A DNA stretch of 64,000 nucleotides from an uncultured Bacteroidota bacterium (GCA_903844645.1 CAIMUP010000001.1:22858-86857), one strand, 5' to 3'. Shown: positions 1-8,252, counted from the first letter of the stretch. Made by a program: numbers and translations. The notes: generated from the letters alone by a model not told the origin.

Positions 1-1
1 A

Positions 2-622
2 CAGGAACTGAAAGATGGTTACTATGTCAACCTCGGGATAGGCATTCCCACACTCGTGGCGAACCATATTCCCAAGGGGATTGATGTCATTCTGCAGTCG
101 GAGAATGGACTCCTCGGCATGGGTCCTTTTCCTTTCGATGAGGATGTCAATCCCGATTGCATAAATGCAGGTAAACAGACCGTAACAACGCTTCCCGGCT
201 CTTCGTTTTTTGATTCCGCGATGAGCTTTGCGATGATCCGTGGCGAGCATGTAGATCTCACCGTCTTGGGTGCGATGGAAGTAAGCGAAACAGGCGATAT
301 TGCGAACTGGAAAATACCGTGTAAGCTCATAAAAGGCATGGGTGGCGCGATGGATTTAGTAGCTTCGGCAAAGCACATCATCGTCGCGATGCAACACGTC
401 AATAAAGCAGGTGAATCAAAGCTTTTGCCGAGGTGTTCATTACCGCTCACGGGCGTAAAATGTGTGAAAAGAATCGTAACAGAACTCGCCGTAATAGATG
501 TTACACCGGATGGCTTCCGATTGATAGAACGCGCGCCGGGAGTAAGCGTTGAGCACATCATAGCATCTACAAAAGGAAGGCTGATAGTGGATGGCGACAT
601 CCCTGAAATGAAAATCGTTTAA
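2..622 (+). CDS. scoB: CoA-transferase subunit B (3-oxoacid CoA-transferase type), 5' truncated
   Basis: This is the beta subunit of a two-subunit CoA-transferase that moves CoA between a 3-oxoacid (or acetate/butyrate) and succinyl- or acetyl-CoA. The frame is open to the window edge and reads [20 protein letters not shown] before the first GTG at 56, so the true start lies outside. The catalytic glutamate sits in [11 protein letters not shown], and the nucleotide-loop glycines (GIGIP, GGAMDL) are present. The C-terminus ends normally in the family pattern ([15 protein letters not shown]). The alpha subunit is expected just upstream, outside the window. The exact substrate cannot be read from the sequence, so the symbol is a family label. 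Confidence 0.9.
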   Translation, partial: QELKDGYYVNLGIGIPTLVANHIPKGIDVILQSENGLLGMGPFPFDEDVNPDCINAGKQTVTTLPGSSFFDSAMSFAMIRGEHVDLTVLGAMEVSETGDIANWKIPCKLIKGMGGAMDLVASAKHIIVAMQHVNKAGESKLLPRCSLPLTGVKCVKRIVTELAVIDVTPDGFRLIERAPGVSVEHIIASTKGRLIVDGDIPEMKIV

Positions 623-828
623 GGTTTAAAGGTTTGTGGCGACCCAAAACTTTAAACCCTTATGGCGCTTTCCCTGCTGCCTCCCCACCAAAAGCCCCTG
701 CCAAAAGGCAGCAGCGGTCGGGCTGTTCGGGGGTTCCGTTCCCGCCTCCCCCACGAAAAGTCCCCACCAAAAGGCGGCAACCAAGCCCCTACCACTCGCG
801 CAGCATACGACCCAGTCCAAACCCACTT
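623..828. repeat. intergenic region with 66-bp imperfect direct duplication
   Basis: This is the non-coding start of a 460-bp gap between the CoA-transferase and the histidine kinase. CCACCAAAAG at 685-694 and CCACGAAAAG at 751-760, and CCAAAAGGCAGC at 701 and CCAAAAGGCGGC at 767, show a 66-bp direct duplication rich in C and A. Frames running through it are short and lack family signatures, so it is not called a gene. Confidence 0.5.
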
Positions 829-880
829 CAAACATCATGACAGGCAATCGCCCCTTCGCGATTTCCTGTAAGGTTGTTTG
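829..880 (+). repeat. dispersed palindromic element, copy 1
   Basis: The core ACAGGCAATCGC - CCCTTC - GCGATTTCCTGT forms a stem with one C/T mismatch. Outer arms CAAACA (829-834) and TGTTTG (875-880) are complementary to each other but differ from the outer arms of the other copies. Copy 2 follows 48 bp later in the opposite orientation. Confidence 0.8.
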
Positions 881-928
881 TTATCATCATCGAATTACCT
901 TTCCTATTTATATCTTTTTTTTAAGGAT

Positions 929-974
929 GCATCCTTACAGGAAATCGCGAAGGGGCGATTGCCTGTCAGGATGC
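929..974 (-). repeat. dispersed palindromic element, copy 2
   Basis: This is the same core as copy 1 in inverse orientation, with outer arms GCATCC (929-934) and GGATGC (969-974). The whole 46 bp folds into a nearly complete hairpin of about 20 pairs. With copy 1 it makes a large composite inverted repeat just upstream of the histidine kinase. Confidence 0.8.
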
Positions 975-1083
975 TTGTACCGATGAAGGCGATGAAAGCC
1001 ATGGTAAAAATTAAGAATTGGATAATCCATGTTCTTTCATCTTTTTTTATTTTCGTTACTTTGCAGGATGAAAAACAGAGCGA

Positions 1084-2259
1084 ATGACTGAAAATAACAG
1101 CTCCATTTTGGAGGGCGATGCAGGCTTTAGAGTGCTGTTTCAATATGCTTCCGTAGGGATTATCGTAGTGAATAAAAAAGGAGTTATCATCCTCGCAAAC
1201 CCTTGTGCTGCGGCATTATTTGGCTATGATGCTGCCGAACTTTCAGGGCATTCTCTGGAGGTTTTATTGCCCGATTCTTTGGGAGCAGCGCATGTTCGTC
1301 ACCGAGATTCTTACTTTGCCCACCCGAAAGCGAGGGCGATGGGAATTGGCTTGGATTTGCATGGAAAAAAGAAAGATACAACCGTGTTTCCGGTCGAGAT
1401 AAGTCTGGGATATTATACGTTTGCCGGAGAACCGTACGCGGTGGCTTTCATAACCGATATTTCCAAGCGAAAAGAAGCCGAAGAAAGCCTGTTGCAAACG
1501 AATGCCAATCTGGAACGATTAGTAACCGAACGAACGCTGGCATTAACCGAAGCGCTGGAACGCGAAAAGGAGTTGGGAGAGCTTAAATCGCGCTTTGTTT
1601 CGATGGCATCGCACGAGTTCCGAACGCCTTTAAGCACGGTACTTTCCAGTGTTTCGCTGATTAATAGTTACATCGAATTGGGAGAGAACGAAAAGACGCA
1701 GAAACATGTTGAGCGGATTAAAAATTCAATCAAAAACATGACAGTTATTTTAGACGATTTCCTGTCTTTAGACAAACTGGAACAAGGGAAAGTAACGGTG
1801 GATCGGAGCGTGTTTAACATCGTAGAATTTGCAGAAGAATTGCTCGAAGAAGTACGGTTAATTTGCAAAAATGGACAAGAGATTTTGTTGCATCATCACG
1901 GTTTTTCTGAAGTTTATTTAGACAGAAAGTTGGTAAGAAACATCTTTTTAAATTTATTATCCAACGCTATAAAATATTCAAACGAAGGCACAAAAATTAT
2001 AGTTGAAATTACCATACTCGAAGCCTTGATAACCCTGTCAGTACAAGACTTTGGCATAGGAATACCTGATGAGGATCAGAAACATTTATTCGACAAGTTT
2101 TTTCGAGCCAAAAACGCCTCCAGCATACAAGGAACAGGTCTGGGATTAAACATCGTAAAGCATTATGCAGCCCTGATGGATGGGACTTTATCGTTCGTCA
2201 GCCGAGTTCATGAAGGTACTACTTTTACGATAGCCTTAATCCCGAAAAAATCAGTGTGA
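1084..2259 (+). CDS. PAS domain sensor histidine kinase, cytoplasmic
   Basis: A 391-residue two-component sensor kinase that should autophosphorylate on His177 and pass phosphate to an unlinked response regulator. A PAS domain spans about residues 14-130 (FGYDAAELSG, then PVEISLGYY). A short coiled coil (about 131-168) leads to a HisKA domain with SHEFRTPLS around His177. The ATPase domain has the N box NLLSNAIKYS (290-299), G1 DFGIGIP (322-328) and G2 GTGLGLNIVKHY (350-361). No signal peptide or membrane helix is visible, so it is a soluble sensor; its ligand is unknown. A weak -7-like box (TACTTTG, 1057-1063) lies 20 bp upstream of the ATG. No receiver-domain gene lies next to it. Confidence 0.93.
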   Translation: MTENNSSILEGDAGFRVLFQYASVGIIVVNKKGVIILANPCAAALFGYDAAELSGHSLEVLLPDSLGAAHVRHRDSYFAHPKARAMGIGLDLHGKKKDTTVFPVEISLGYYTFAGEPYAVAFITDISKRKEAEESLLQTNANLERLVTERTLALTEALEREKELGELKSRFVSMASHEFRTPLSTVLSSVSLINSYIELGENEKTQKHVERIKNSIKNMTVILDDFLSLDKLEQGKVTVDRSVFNIVEFAEELLEEVRLICKNGQEILLHHHGFSEVYLDRKLVRNIFLNLLSNAIKYSNEGTKIIVEITILEALITLSVQDFGIGIPDEDQKHLFDKFFRAKNASSIQGTGLGLNIVKHYAALMDGTLSFVSRVHEGTTFTIALIPKKSV

Positions 2260-2262
2260 GCA

Positions 2263-2288
2263 ATGCCAAGAACAGGCATCTTTTTTTC
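2263..2288 (+). terminator. weak intrinsic terminator after the histidine kinase
   Basis: A short stem ATGCC / GGCAT (2263-2267 with 2275-2279) is followed directly by C and seven T. The stem is only 5 bp, so efficiency is doubtful. Confidence 0.4.
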
Positions 2289-2334
2289 TTTTTCGCTTTA
2301 TAATATCTTATAAAGGATGTTATTTCGGGGAAAT

Positions 2335-3474
2335 TTATTTTAGTATCTCTCGTGATATAACGAGTTTCTGAATTTCTGAAGTTCCTTCGCCTATGGTACA
2401 GAGTTTACTGTCTCGGAAATACTTCTCCACCGGAAAATCTTTGGTGTATCCATATCCGCCGAAGATTTGTATGGCTTCAGTCGCAACTCTTACTGCCACC
2501 TCGGAAGTATAATACTTCGCCATGCTCGATTCCTTTTTAATATTCATGCCTCTGTTCTTCATATCCGCAGCTTGATAGGTCAGCAATTCAGCAGCTTCTA
2601 TCTGCGTAGCCATATCGCTAAGTTTAAATGCAATCGCTTGGAATTCGGAGATGGGTTTGTTGAATTGTTTTCTTTCTTTGCTGTATTTAATACTGGCTTC
2701 ATAAGCCCCCTTCGCGATGCCAAGTCCGAGGGACGCGATGGAAATCCTTCCGCCATCTAATACTTTCATCGCCTGCGCGAAACCATCACCCGGGTTTCCC
2801 ATCATTTGGTCTTTATGCACGATGCAATTATCGAAAATCAACTCTGTCGTTTCCGAGGCTCTCATCCCTAATTTATTTTCTTTACGTCCGCCAGAGAATC
2901 CTTTAGTACCTTTCTCAATAATAAAGGTTGACATGCCGCGGTTATCGCCCATCTTTCCAGTGCGCACTATTACTACTGCCACATCGCCGCTTATTCCATG
3001 CGTAATAAAGTTTTTGCTGCCATTAATTATGTAATGATCGCCTTCGAGAACGGCTGTTGTCAGCATGTTTGCGGCATCGCTGCCGGTATTTACTTCTGTT
3101 AATCCCCATGCTCCTATCCATTCTGCCGAGGCAAGTTTAGGGAGGTATTTCTGCTTCTGTATTTCGTTTCCGAAAGCTAATATATGCCCCGTGCACAGGC
3201 TGTTATGTGCCGCCATTGATAACCCAATGGAGCCGTCTATCTTTGAAAGTTCTACGATGGCGGTAACATATTCGGTGTAAGATAATCCCGCGCCGCCATA
3301 TTCAACAGGAACCAGCACGCCCATCAATCCTAATGTCCCGAGTTGTTTGAAAACTTCGAGGGGGAAGGTCTGATCTTCGTCCCATTCCATCATTTTCGGC
3401 TTGATATGCTTCTCTCCAAAGTCTTTTATGGTAGCGGCTATCATTTTTTGATTCTCGTTTATTTCAAAGTCCAT
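2335..3474 (-). CDS. acyl-CoA dehydrogenase
   Basis: A 379-residue FAD-dependent acyl-CoA dehydrogenase that introduces the alpha-beta double bond in fatty or branched-chain acyl-CoA and passes electrons to electron-transfer flavoprotein. It has the full family length. The N-terminal helical domain leads to the FAD-contacting strand segment WGLTEVNTGSDA, and the C-terminal helical domain contains QIFGGYGYTKDFPVEK. The catalytic base is Glu363 in CTIGEGTSEIQ, the position used by short/medium-chain and butyryl-CoA dehydrogenases. Chain-length preference cannot be read safely. Monocistronic on the minus strand; a -7 box lies at 3530-3537. It may work in the same fatty/ketoacid degradation route as the CoA-transferase at the window start, but they are not in one operon. 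Confidence 0.95.
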   Translation of the reverse strand: MDFEINENQKMIAATIKDFGEKHIKPKMMEWDEDQTFPLEVFKQLGTLGLMGVLVPVEYGGAGLSYTEYVTAIVELSKIDGSIGLSMAAHNSLCTGHILAFGNEIQKQKYLPKLASAEWIGAWGLTEVNTGSDAANMLTTAVLEGDHYIINGSKNFITHGISGDVAVVIVRTGKMGDNRGMSTFIIEKGTKGFSGGRKENKLGMRASETTELIFDNCIVHKDQMMGNPGDGFAQAMKVLDGGRISIASLGLGIAKGAYEASIKYSKERKQFNKPISEFQAIAFKLSDMATQIEAAELLTYQAADMKNRGMNIKKESSMAKYYTSEVAVRVATEAIQIFGGYGYTKDFPVEKYFRDSKLCTIGEGTSEIQKLVISREILK

Positions 3475-3529
3475 AATCTTCTTCTTATTTTGTTGTTTAT
3501 TATCTCCTATTTCTGTGTATGCAAGGGCG

Positions 3530-3537
3530 CAAACTTA
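3530..3537 (-). promoter_or_regulatory. promoter -7 box for acyl-CoA dehydrogenase
   Basis: The reverse strand reads TAAGTTTG, a perfect match to the Bacteroidota -7 consensus TAnnTTTG, 56 bp before the ATG at 3474. No clear -33 TTG was found. Confidence 0.45.
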
Positions 3538-3575
3538 GCAAAACTTCCGGTATGCGGAATTATAAGGCTCGGTAT

Positions 3576-4082
3576 TTAATCCATTTTTTGCCCCTTAATA
3601 TATACAGCTTTTAATTTCTCTGTAATTTCGTAAGCCGCCGGACAAATAAAAGTATTTTCCAAGGTCAAATCGAGCAATTGATAGAACTTTTTCCGGTCGG
3701 TATGCGGATATTCTCGGCAGGCATCAGGACGAATATCATAAATCCTACATAAATTATCCTCTTCCAGAAATGAACAAGGGGCAGTATGCAACACATAATC
3801 GTGGTCTGCATCGAGATGGAGATATTGGGTAATGAAATCGTTTGTTTTCATCTTATAATGCTTCGCAATACGTTCTATGTCCCTCATCTTGAAGATGGGG
3901 CTGGTGGTTTTACAACAGTTCGCGCAGGTTGTACAATCGGTTTCGGCAAAGACCGCATCATGTATTTCATGCACCGTATTATCTAAGTCGGCAGGGCGGT
4001 TTTTCTTTAATTTAATAAAGAGTTTTTGGGTCTCTGCCTCCTTCTTTTTCGCCATTTTAGGCAAGTCTTTTACAGCAATCAT
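3576..4082 (-). CDS. YkgJ-family cysteine-cluster protein
   Basis: A 168-residue protein of the YkgJ/CxxCxxCC family, thought to bind zinc or an iron-sulfur cluster. Cysteines occur as CTTCANCCKTTSPIF, then CSFLEEDNLC, IRPDACREYP and FICPAAY, the family's typical spacing. No signal peptide or membrane helix. The frame is open to 4100, but I chose the ATG at 4082 (MIAVKDLP) because a -7-like box at 4090-4097 would place transcription initiation at about this codon; MAKKKEAE at 4055 is also possible. The biochemical role of the family is not established. Confidence 0.85.
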   Translation of the reverse strand: MIAVKDLPKMAKKKEAETQKLFIKLKKNRPADLDNTVHEIHDAVFAETDCTTCANCCKTTSPIFKMRDIERIAKHYKMKTNDFITQYLHLDADHDYVLHTAPCSFLEEDNLCRIYDIRPDACREYPHTDRKKFYQLLDLTLENTFICPAAYEITEKLKAVYIKGQKMD

Positions 4083-4089
4083 ATCGAGG

Positions 4090-4097
4090 CAAAGAAA
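4090..4097 (-). promoter_or_regulatory. -7-like box directly before the YkgJ-family gene
   Basis: The reverse strand reads TTTCTTTG (one mismatch to TAnnTTTG), seven nucleotides from the chosen ATG, which suggests a leaderless or very short-leader mRNA. Confidence 0.4.
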
Positions 4098-4196
4098 CAA
4101 AACGACGGGAAGGGAAATAGTAGTAATTTAATCCGCAAAACCCTTCACAATACTTTCCTGGTTTGTTAAATAAATCTTTGCAGTTTATTTTTAGGG

Positions 4197-4249
4197 GCAA
4201 GCATCCTTAAAGGAAAGCGCGAAGGGGCGATTGCCTGTCAGATGCTTGC
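4197..4249 (-). repeat. dispersed palindromic element, copy 3
   Basis: Same core as copy 1 in inverse orientation, with some core changes (AGGAAAGCGC). Outer arms are GCAAGCATC (4197-4205) and GATGCTTGC (4241-4249), perfectly complementary over 9 bp. With copy 4 it brackets the 21-bp array at 4305-4595. Confidence 0.75.
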
Positions 4250-4304
4250 AAAACGGTCAGGCGGTTTACCACCTTAAAACAGGGAGTAGAACTTCTGAGA
4301 TTTT

Positions 4305-4595
4305 GAAAATTATAGCTATATTTTTCAAAATTATAGCAGAGATGCGACGTATCTCTGCAATGATGCGTCGCATCTTTGAAGAGATACGTCGTATCTTTTC
4401 AATGATACGTCCTGTCTTTTCAATGATACGTCCTGTCTTTGAAGAGATATGTCCTGTCTTTGCAGAGATACGTCCTGTCTTTGAAGAGATATGTCCTGTC
4501 TTTGCAGAGATACGTCGTATCTTTGCAATGATATGTCGCATCTCTGCAAAGATACGTCGTATCTCTGCAAAGATACGTCGCATCTTTGGGTAAAC
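4305..4595. repeat. 21-bp tandem array A, 14 units
   Basis: Fourteen consecutive 21-bp units in one phase (starts 4305, 4326, 4347 ... 4578). Typical unit cores are palindromic: GATACGTCGTATC, GATGCGTCGCATC; the middle units change to GATACGTCCTGTC. Frames on both strands stay open because 21 is divisible by three, but there is no family signature and I do not call a gene. The TAnnTTTG promoter box occurs once on the plus strand (4518-4525) and twice on the minus strand (4547-4554, 4568-4575). Confidence 0.9.
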
Positions 4596-4615
4596 AACCT
4601 GAAAGGTAACGACCT

Positions 4616-4661
4616 CAATCCTGACAGGCAATCGCCCCTTCGCGATTACCCGTAAGGTTTG
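4616..4661 (+). repeat. dispersed palindromic element, copy 4
   Basis: Core ACAGGCAATCGC - CCCTTC - GCGATTACCCGT with outer arms CAATCC (4616-4621) and GGTTTG (4656-4661), complementary except at one position. It lies in opposite orientation to copy 3 on the other side of array A. Confidence 0.75.
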
Positions 4662-4693
4662 TATCTTAAAAAAAGCGGTACACGGCGAGTCGC

Positions 4694-4729
4694 TTTTTTG
4701 TTTCAATTTCCAAATAATATTTATCTTTG
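4694..4729 (+). promoter_or_regulatory. promoter of the MerR-family gene
   Basis: TATCTTTG (4722-4729) matches the -7 consensus, with TTTTTTG ending at 4700 as the -33 element (21-bp spacer). It lies 22 bp upstream of the ATG at 4752 and decides that start against the more upstream in-frame codon at 4659. Confidence 0.7.
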
Positions 4730-4751
4730 CCGCTCATTAAAAAATATAATA

Positions 4752-5105
4752 ATGGAAAAAGAAGAAGAGTATTTTGACGAATACAAGATTAATAAATTGT
4801 TTTGGAACATCACCGAAGTAGCCGAAATGTTTGAGGTAACCGCTTCGCTTATCCGGCTCTGGGAACGGCAATTTGAGATATTAAGACCCCGCAGAATCAA
4901 TACCCGCGGCGATCGGAAATACAACAAAGAAGACATCGAACATTTCAAATTGATTTATCATTTGAGAAAAGAAAAAGGGTACACCATTCCAGGTGTTCAG
5001 GCAAAGTTGAAGGAGATGAGAAACGACCCTGTCAATAACGAACAAGTAATCCTAACGCTACGTGCCGTTCGCGAATTCTTAGTCGGTTTAAGAGCCAAAC
5101 TTTAA
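4752..5105 (+). CDS. MerR-family transcriptional regulator
   Basis: A 117-residue DNA-binding protein with an N-terminal MerR helix-turn-helix and wing: NITEVAEMFEVTASLIRLWE is the recognition region, followed by RPRRINTRGDRKYNKEDIEH, the typical MerR wing with the R-Y pair. The remaining 45 residues form a short dimerisation helix; there is no effector-binding domain and no cysteine ligand set, so it is not a metal sensor. Small MerR proteins of this kind are common single genes in Bacteroidota; the target is unknown. A strong hairpin terminator follows. Confidence 0.88.
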   Translation: MEKEEEYFDEYKINKLFWNITEVAEMFEVTASLIRLWERQFEILRPRRINTRGDRKYNKEDIEHFKLIYHLRKEKGYTIPGVQAKLKEMRNDPVNNEQVILTLRAVREFLVGLRAKL

Positions 5106-5118
5106 CCCCATAAGGTTG

Positions 5119-5174
5119 AAAAGCCACGAATTGCACGAATAATTGAGATCTGATTCGTGTAATTCGTGGCTTTT
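5119..5174 (+). terminator. intrinsic terminator after merR-type gene, long stem
   Basis: Arms 5119-5140 and 5153-5174 pair over 22 bp with a single G-T wobble (core AAAAGCCACGAATT / AATTCGTGGCTTTT) around a 12-nt loop, with A- and T-rich ends. It could work in both directions. Confidence 0.85.
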
Positions 5175-5188
5175 AAGTTTAATAAAAC

Positions 5189-6307
5189 ATGAAAATAGAA
5201 ACCATAGCCATCCATTCTGGTAACCATCCCGATGAAAGTACAGGTGCTGTTGTCAGTCCTATAAATCTTGCTACGACTTTTGAACGCGATGCCGATGGAA
5301 GCTATCCGAAAGGGTATAAATATTCCCGAACCAATAATCCGAACAGAGCTTCTTTAGAACAATGTGTTGCGGAATTGGAAGGAGGTAGTTGTGCGGCTGC
5401 GTTTTCATCGGGTTCTGCCGCAGCAATGGCACTGTTTCAGGCACTTTCAGCAGGCGACCATGTTATCGTTCCTGATGATATGTATCATGGCATAGCAAAT
5501 ATGCTTCGCGGCATGTTCGCTCAATGGAATCTCCAGCATACCTTTGTTAATATGCAGGATATGCAGGCTTTGGAAGATGCTTTTCAATCGAATACAAAAT
5601 TAGTTTTGATAGAAACCCCTTCTAATCCCATGATGAAGGTTACAGACATCAAAGCAATCAGTGATATTACACATAATCATCATGCAATTGTGGCTTGTGA
5701 TAATACATTTGCGACTCCCATTCTTCAAAGTCCCTTTAGCTTCGGTGCCGATTTAGTTTTCCATGCAACGACAAAATATCTCAATGGGCATAGTGATGTT
5801 ATCGGTGGGATTGTTGTCGCCAAACATGATGATGATTTTTTTAAACGCATAAGGGATATTCAACAGGTAGGTGGTGCAGTTCCCGCTCCCTTCGATTGTT
5901 TCCTGACATTACGTGGAATAAGAACATTAGCCATCAGGATGAACGTTCATTGTGCTAATGCAATGGCTGTGGCGGAGTTTCTGTCCAATCATTCCTCGGT
6001 AGAAAAGGTTCACTATCCCGGATTGATCACTCATCCGAATCATGCTTTAGCTTCCAAGCAAATGAAACAATTCGGCGGTATGCTTTCTTTCCAAATAAAA
6101 GGGGATGCTGCGAGGGCATTTGAAGTAGCTTCTAAAGTAAAGCTATTCACTCGCGCCACCAGCCTTGGAGGAGTAGAAAGTTTGATAGAGCATAGAGCGT
6201 CTATCGAAGGACCGCACACTACAACACCTCAAAACTTATTACGGTTATCAATAGGCTTAGAACATATTGATGACATTATCGCAGATCTCGAACAAGCACT
6301 TTCTTAA
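5189..6307 (+). CDS. trans-sulfuration family PLP enzyme (cystathionine gamma-synthase/lyase type)
   Basis: A 372-residue enzyme of the Cys/Met-metabolism PLP family. Lys196 in HATTKYLNGHSD forms the internal aldimine; Asp171 (VACDNTFATP) contacts the pyridine nitrogen; Tyr45 and Arg47 (YKYSRTNNPNR) bind the phosphate from the neighbouring subunit; Tyr99 (DDMYHG) stacks on the ring. The C-terminus has SLGGVESLIEHRAS, typical for cystathionine gamma-lyases and gamma-synthases. Sequence alone does not separate synthase (metB), gamma-lyase and methionine gamma-lyase, so no symbol is given. Only 21 bp separate it from the M28 peptidase, suggesting co-transcription. Confidence 0.93.
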   Translation: MKIETIAIHSGNHPDESTGAVVSPINLATTFERDADGSYPKGYKYSRTNNPNRASLEQCVAELEGGSCAAAFSSGSAAAMALFQALSAGDHVIVPDDMYHGIANMLRGMFAQWNLQHTFVNMQDMQALEDAFQSNTKLVLIETPSNPMMKVTDIKAISDITHNHHAIVACDNTFATPILQSPFSFGADLVFHATTKYLNGHSDVIGGIVVAKHDDDFFKRIRDIQQVGGAVPAPFDCFLTLRGIRTLAIRMNVHCANAMAVAEFLSNHSSVEKVHYPGLITHPNHALASKQMKQFGGMLSFQIKGDAARAFEVASKVKLFTRATSLGGVESLIEHRASIEGPHTTTPQNLLRLSIGLEHIDDIIADLEQALS

Positions 6308-6328
6308 ACTAATAAACTCAATAATATT

Positions 6329-7717
6329 ATGAACAATTATTCTAAAATCCTTTTTGTAATTCTCTTACCAATCATCAGCATTCATCTCAATGCACAATCC
6401 GATAGCGCCACTATCAAAAGCCTATTCGATCAAGCTTTGAAGAACGGTAAATGCTTCGATGATTTAACCTATCTTACAACTAAAATTGGTGGACGGCTTG
6501 CTGGTTCTCCCGAAGCTGCTGCTGCCGTATCTTGGGGCAAGAAGACGATGGATGAGTTTCATCCCGATTCGGTGTGGTTGCAGGAATGTATGGTGCCGCA
6601 TTGGGTAAGAGGCGAGAAGGAAGTGGGGGAAATATTCCGTGCTGTGGGTAATTCTAGAAGAGGTGAAAAGGTAAATATCTGTGCCCTTGGAGGGTCTGTC
6701 GGAACACCTGATACAGGCATCACGGCAGAGGTTGTTGAGGTGCATAGTTTGGATGAAGTAGCCCATCTCGGCAAGGGTATTATTATGGGTAAAATAATTT
6801 TCTATAACCGTCCGATGGATGTTACGAAGATAAATACTTTCGAGGCGTATGGTGGTGCCGTTGATCAGCGTGGCGGTGGTGCTAATGCTGCTGCTAAATA
6901 TGGTGCAGTTGCAGTGATTGTTCGCTCGATGTCGAATACCAATAACGACTATCCTCATACCGGTGCCATGCGGAAATATGTTGATACCATTCCCAAGATT
7001 CCTGCTTGCGCCATAAGTACCAATGACGCAAATCATTTGAGTGAATGTTTGAAAGGCGACAAGCATCTCAAATTCCATTTTACGATGGGATGCAAGATGC
7101 TTCCCGATGAAAAATCATACAACGTGGTGGGTGAGATAAAAGGCACGGAACATCCCGAAGAAATCATCGTCTTCGGTGGGCATCTCGATAGCTGGGAAAC
7201 GGGCAAGGGTGCGCATGATGACGGTGCAGGTATTGTTCAAACGATAGAGGTGCTGCGACTCTTTAAGGAATTGGGTATTAAGCCTAAGCGCACTATTCGG
7301 GGGGTATTATTTATGAATGAAGAGAACGGTTTGAAGGGTGGACAGAAGTATGCCGAACTCGCCAAGAAGAACAACGAAAAACATATTGCAGCCATCGAAT
7401 CCGACCGTGGAGGCTTCGTCCCGCGTGGGTTTGGGTTTGATGTATCGCATGAACAGTTTGCTAAAATAGTAACCTGGAAACCCCTACTTATTCCTTATGG
7501 TTTGACGGAATTTGATACCACTGGCGGCGGCTCCGACATTAGCCCTCTCAAAGAAATGGGAGTGCCACAAATGGAATTGATGCCCGATTCGCAGCGATAC
7601 TTTTACATTCATCATGCGGCGACCGACAACATTGATAATGTCAATGAACGCGAGCTGAAACTCGGTGCGGCTTCCATGGCGGCTTTGGTTTATTTGCTAA
7701 GCCAATACGGATTGTAG
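6329..7717 (+). CDS. exported M28-family zinc metallopeptidase (carboxypeptidase Q-like)
   Basis: A 462-residue peptidase with a signal peptide (hydrophobic residues 6-20, cleavage after LNAQ). The middle part is a PA-type insert (about 125-250). The M28 metal site is visible: His295 (FGGHLDSWE), bridging Asp307 (GAHDDGAG), catalytic Glu341 and Glu342 (LFMNEENGLKGG), an Asp in ESDRGGF, and a final His in FYIHHAATDNID. It should cleave dipeptides or trim peptides in the periplasm. No T9SS sorting domain. Stop is TAG, showing that TAG is a normal stop here. It probably forms an operon with the preceding PLP enzyme. Confidence 0.93.
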   Translation: MNNYSKILFVILLPIISIHLNAQSDSATIKSLFDQALKNGKCFDDLTYLTTKIGGRLAGSPEAAAAVSWGKKTMDEFHPDSVWLQECMVPHWVRGEKEVGEIFRAVGNSRRGEKVNICALGGSVGTPDTGITAEVVEVHSLDEVAHLGKGIIMGKIIFYNRPMDVTKINTFEAYGGAVDQRGGGANAAAKYGAVAVIVRSMSNTNNDYPHTGAMRKYVDTIPKIPACAISTNDANHLSECLKGDKHLKFHFTMGCKMLPDEKSYNVVGEIKGTEHPEEIIVFGGHLDSWETGKGAHDDGAGIVQTIEVLRLFKELGIKPKRTIRGVLFMNEENGLKGGQKYAELAKKNNEKHIAAIESDRGGFVPRGFGFDVSHEQFAKIVTWKPLLIPYGLTEFDTTGGGSDISPLKEMGVPQMELMPDSQRYFYIHHAATDNIDNVNERELKLGAASMAALVYLLSQYGL

Positions 7718-7784
7718 AATTGTTATTATCAACCAGAAATTTGTCGTTAATAAATAATAAAATCAAGATTACCGATTCCTTTCA

Positions 7785-7792
7785 TATCTTTG
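7785..7792 (+). promoter_or_regulatory. candidate promoter -7 box TATCTTTG
   Basis: A perfect TAnnTTTG followed by GCGCCC, as at the rpsU promoter, but without a clear -33 element. It would drive transcription into a small frame at 7821 and array B. Confidence 0.45.
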
Positions 7793-7820
7793 CGCCCTGA
7801 TAAAATTAAAAAAAGACGAA

Positions 7821-7979
7821 ATGTTAAGCCCCGTATCCAATAGTATCTCTCTCAAAAAAGCTGGTAGCCTTCCAGCATCATGCCCGGTTCTCGGGATTTA
7901 TTTTGGGAGATGCACGGCTTGGCCTTCACTCCTTATATTAGTAGCTCTCCTTTTCCAGAATTTTCGGGTCGCGGAATGA
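7821..7979 (+). CDS. possible small protein (52 aa)
   Basis: The ATG lies 28 bp after the -7 box in an A-rich leader (AAAAAAAGACGAA). The translation starts MLSPVSNSISLKKAGSLPAS and contains a short hydrophobic run (PSLLILVALLF). There is no known family and no conservation evidence; it is listed only because of the promoter. It may instead be the leader of a non-coding transcript covering array B. Confidence 0.2.
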   Translation: MLSPVSNSISLKKAGSLPASCPVLGIYFGRCTAWPSLLILVALLFQNFRVAE

Positions 7980-7999
7980 GTTTTTCGGAAATACGAGCA

Positions 8000-8252
8000 A
8001 CTTGTTGGGAGCAACAAACCATTTGTTACTCCCAACAAATGACTTTCCCGATCGGGAAAACTATTTTCCCGAGCCGGAAAGCTGCTTACCAGCCTGGTCA
8101 GCCATTTTCCCGAGCCGGAAAGTCGCTTGACCGATCAGGAAAGTTACTTTCCCGATTGGTAAAACCACTTTCCCGAGCCGGAATTTCACTTGTCAGATCG
8201 GTAAGTTCCTTTCCCGACCGGGAAAATCAATTGTTGGGAGTAACAAATGACT
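8000..8252. repeat. 21-bp tandem array B, about 12 units
   Basis: Twelve units of 21 bp (two of 20 bp). Almost every unit carries its own palindrome framed by ACT: TTTCCCGATCGGGAAA, TTTCCCGAGCCGGAAA, ACCAGCCTGGT, GTTGGGAGCAAC. First and last units (8001-8040 and 8229-8249) both carry TTGTTGGGAG-type arms. The array stands directly upstream of the orphan gene at 8341. Confidence 0.85.

Noticed and set aside
4266..4706. Open frames across arrays as genes (also 7880-8302, 26807-27244, 46482-46931, 61669-62163, 35742-35999)
   Set aside because: Frames stay open because the repeat period is divisible by three; often both strands or several frames are open, translations are pure heptad repeats, and no start context or family supports them.
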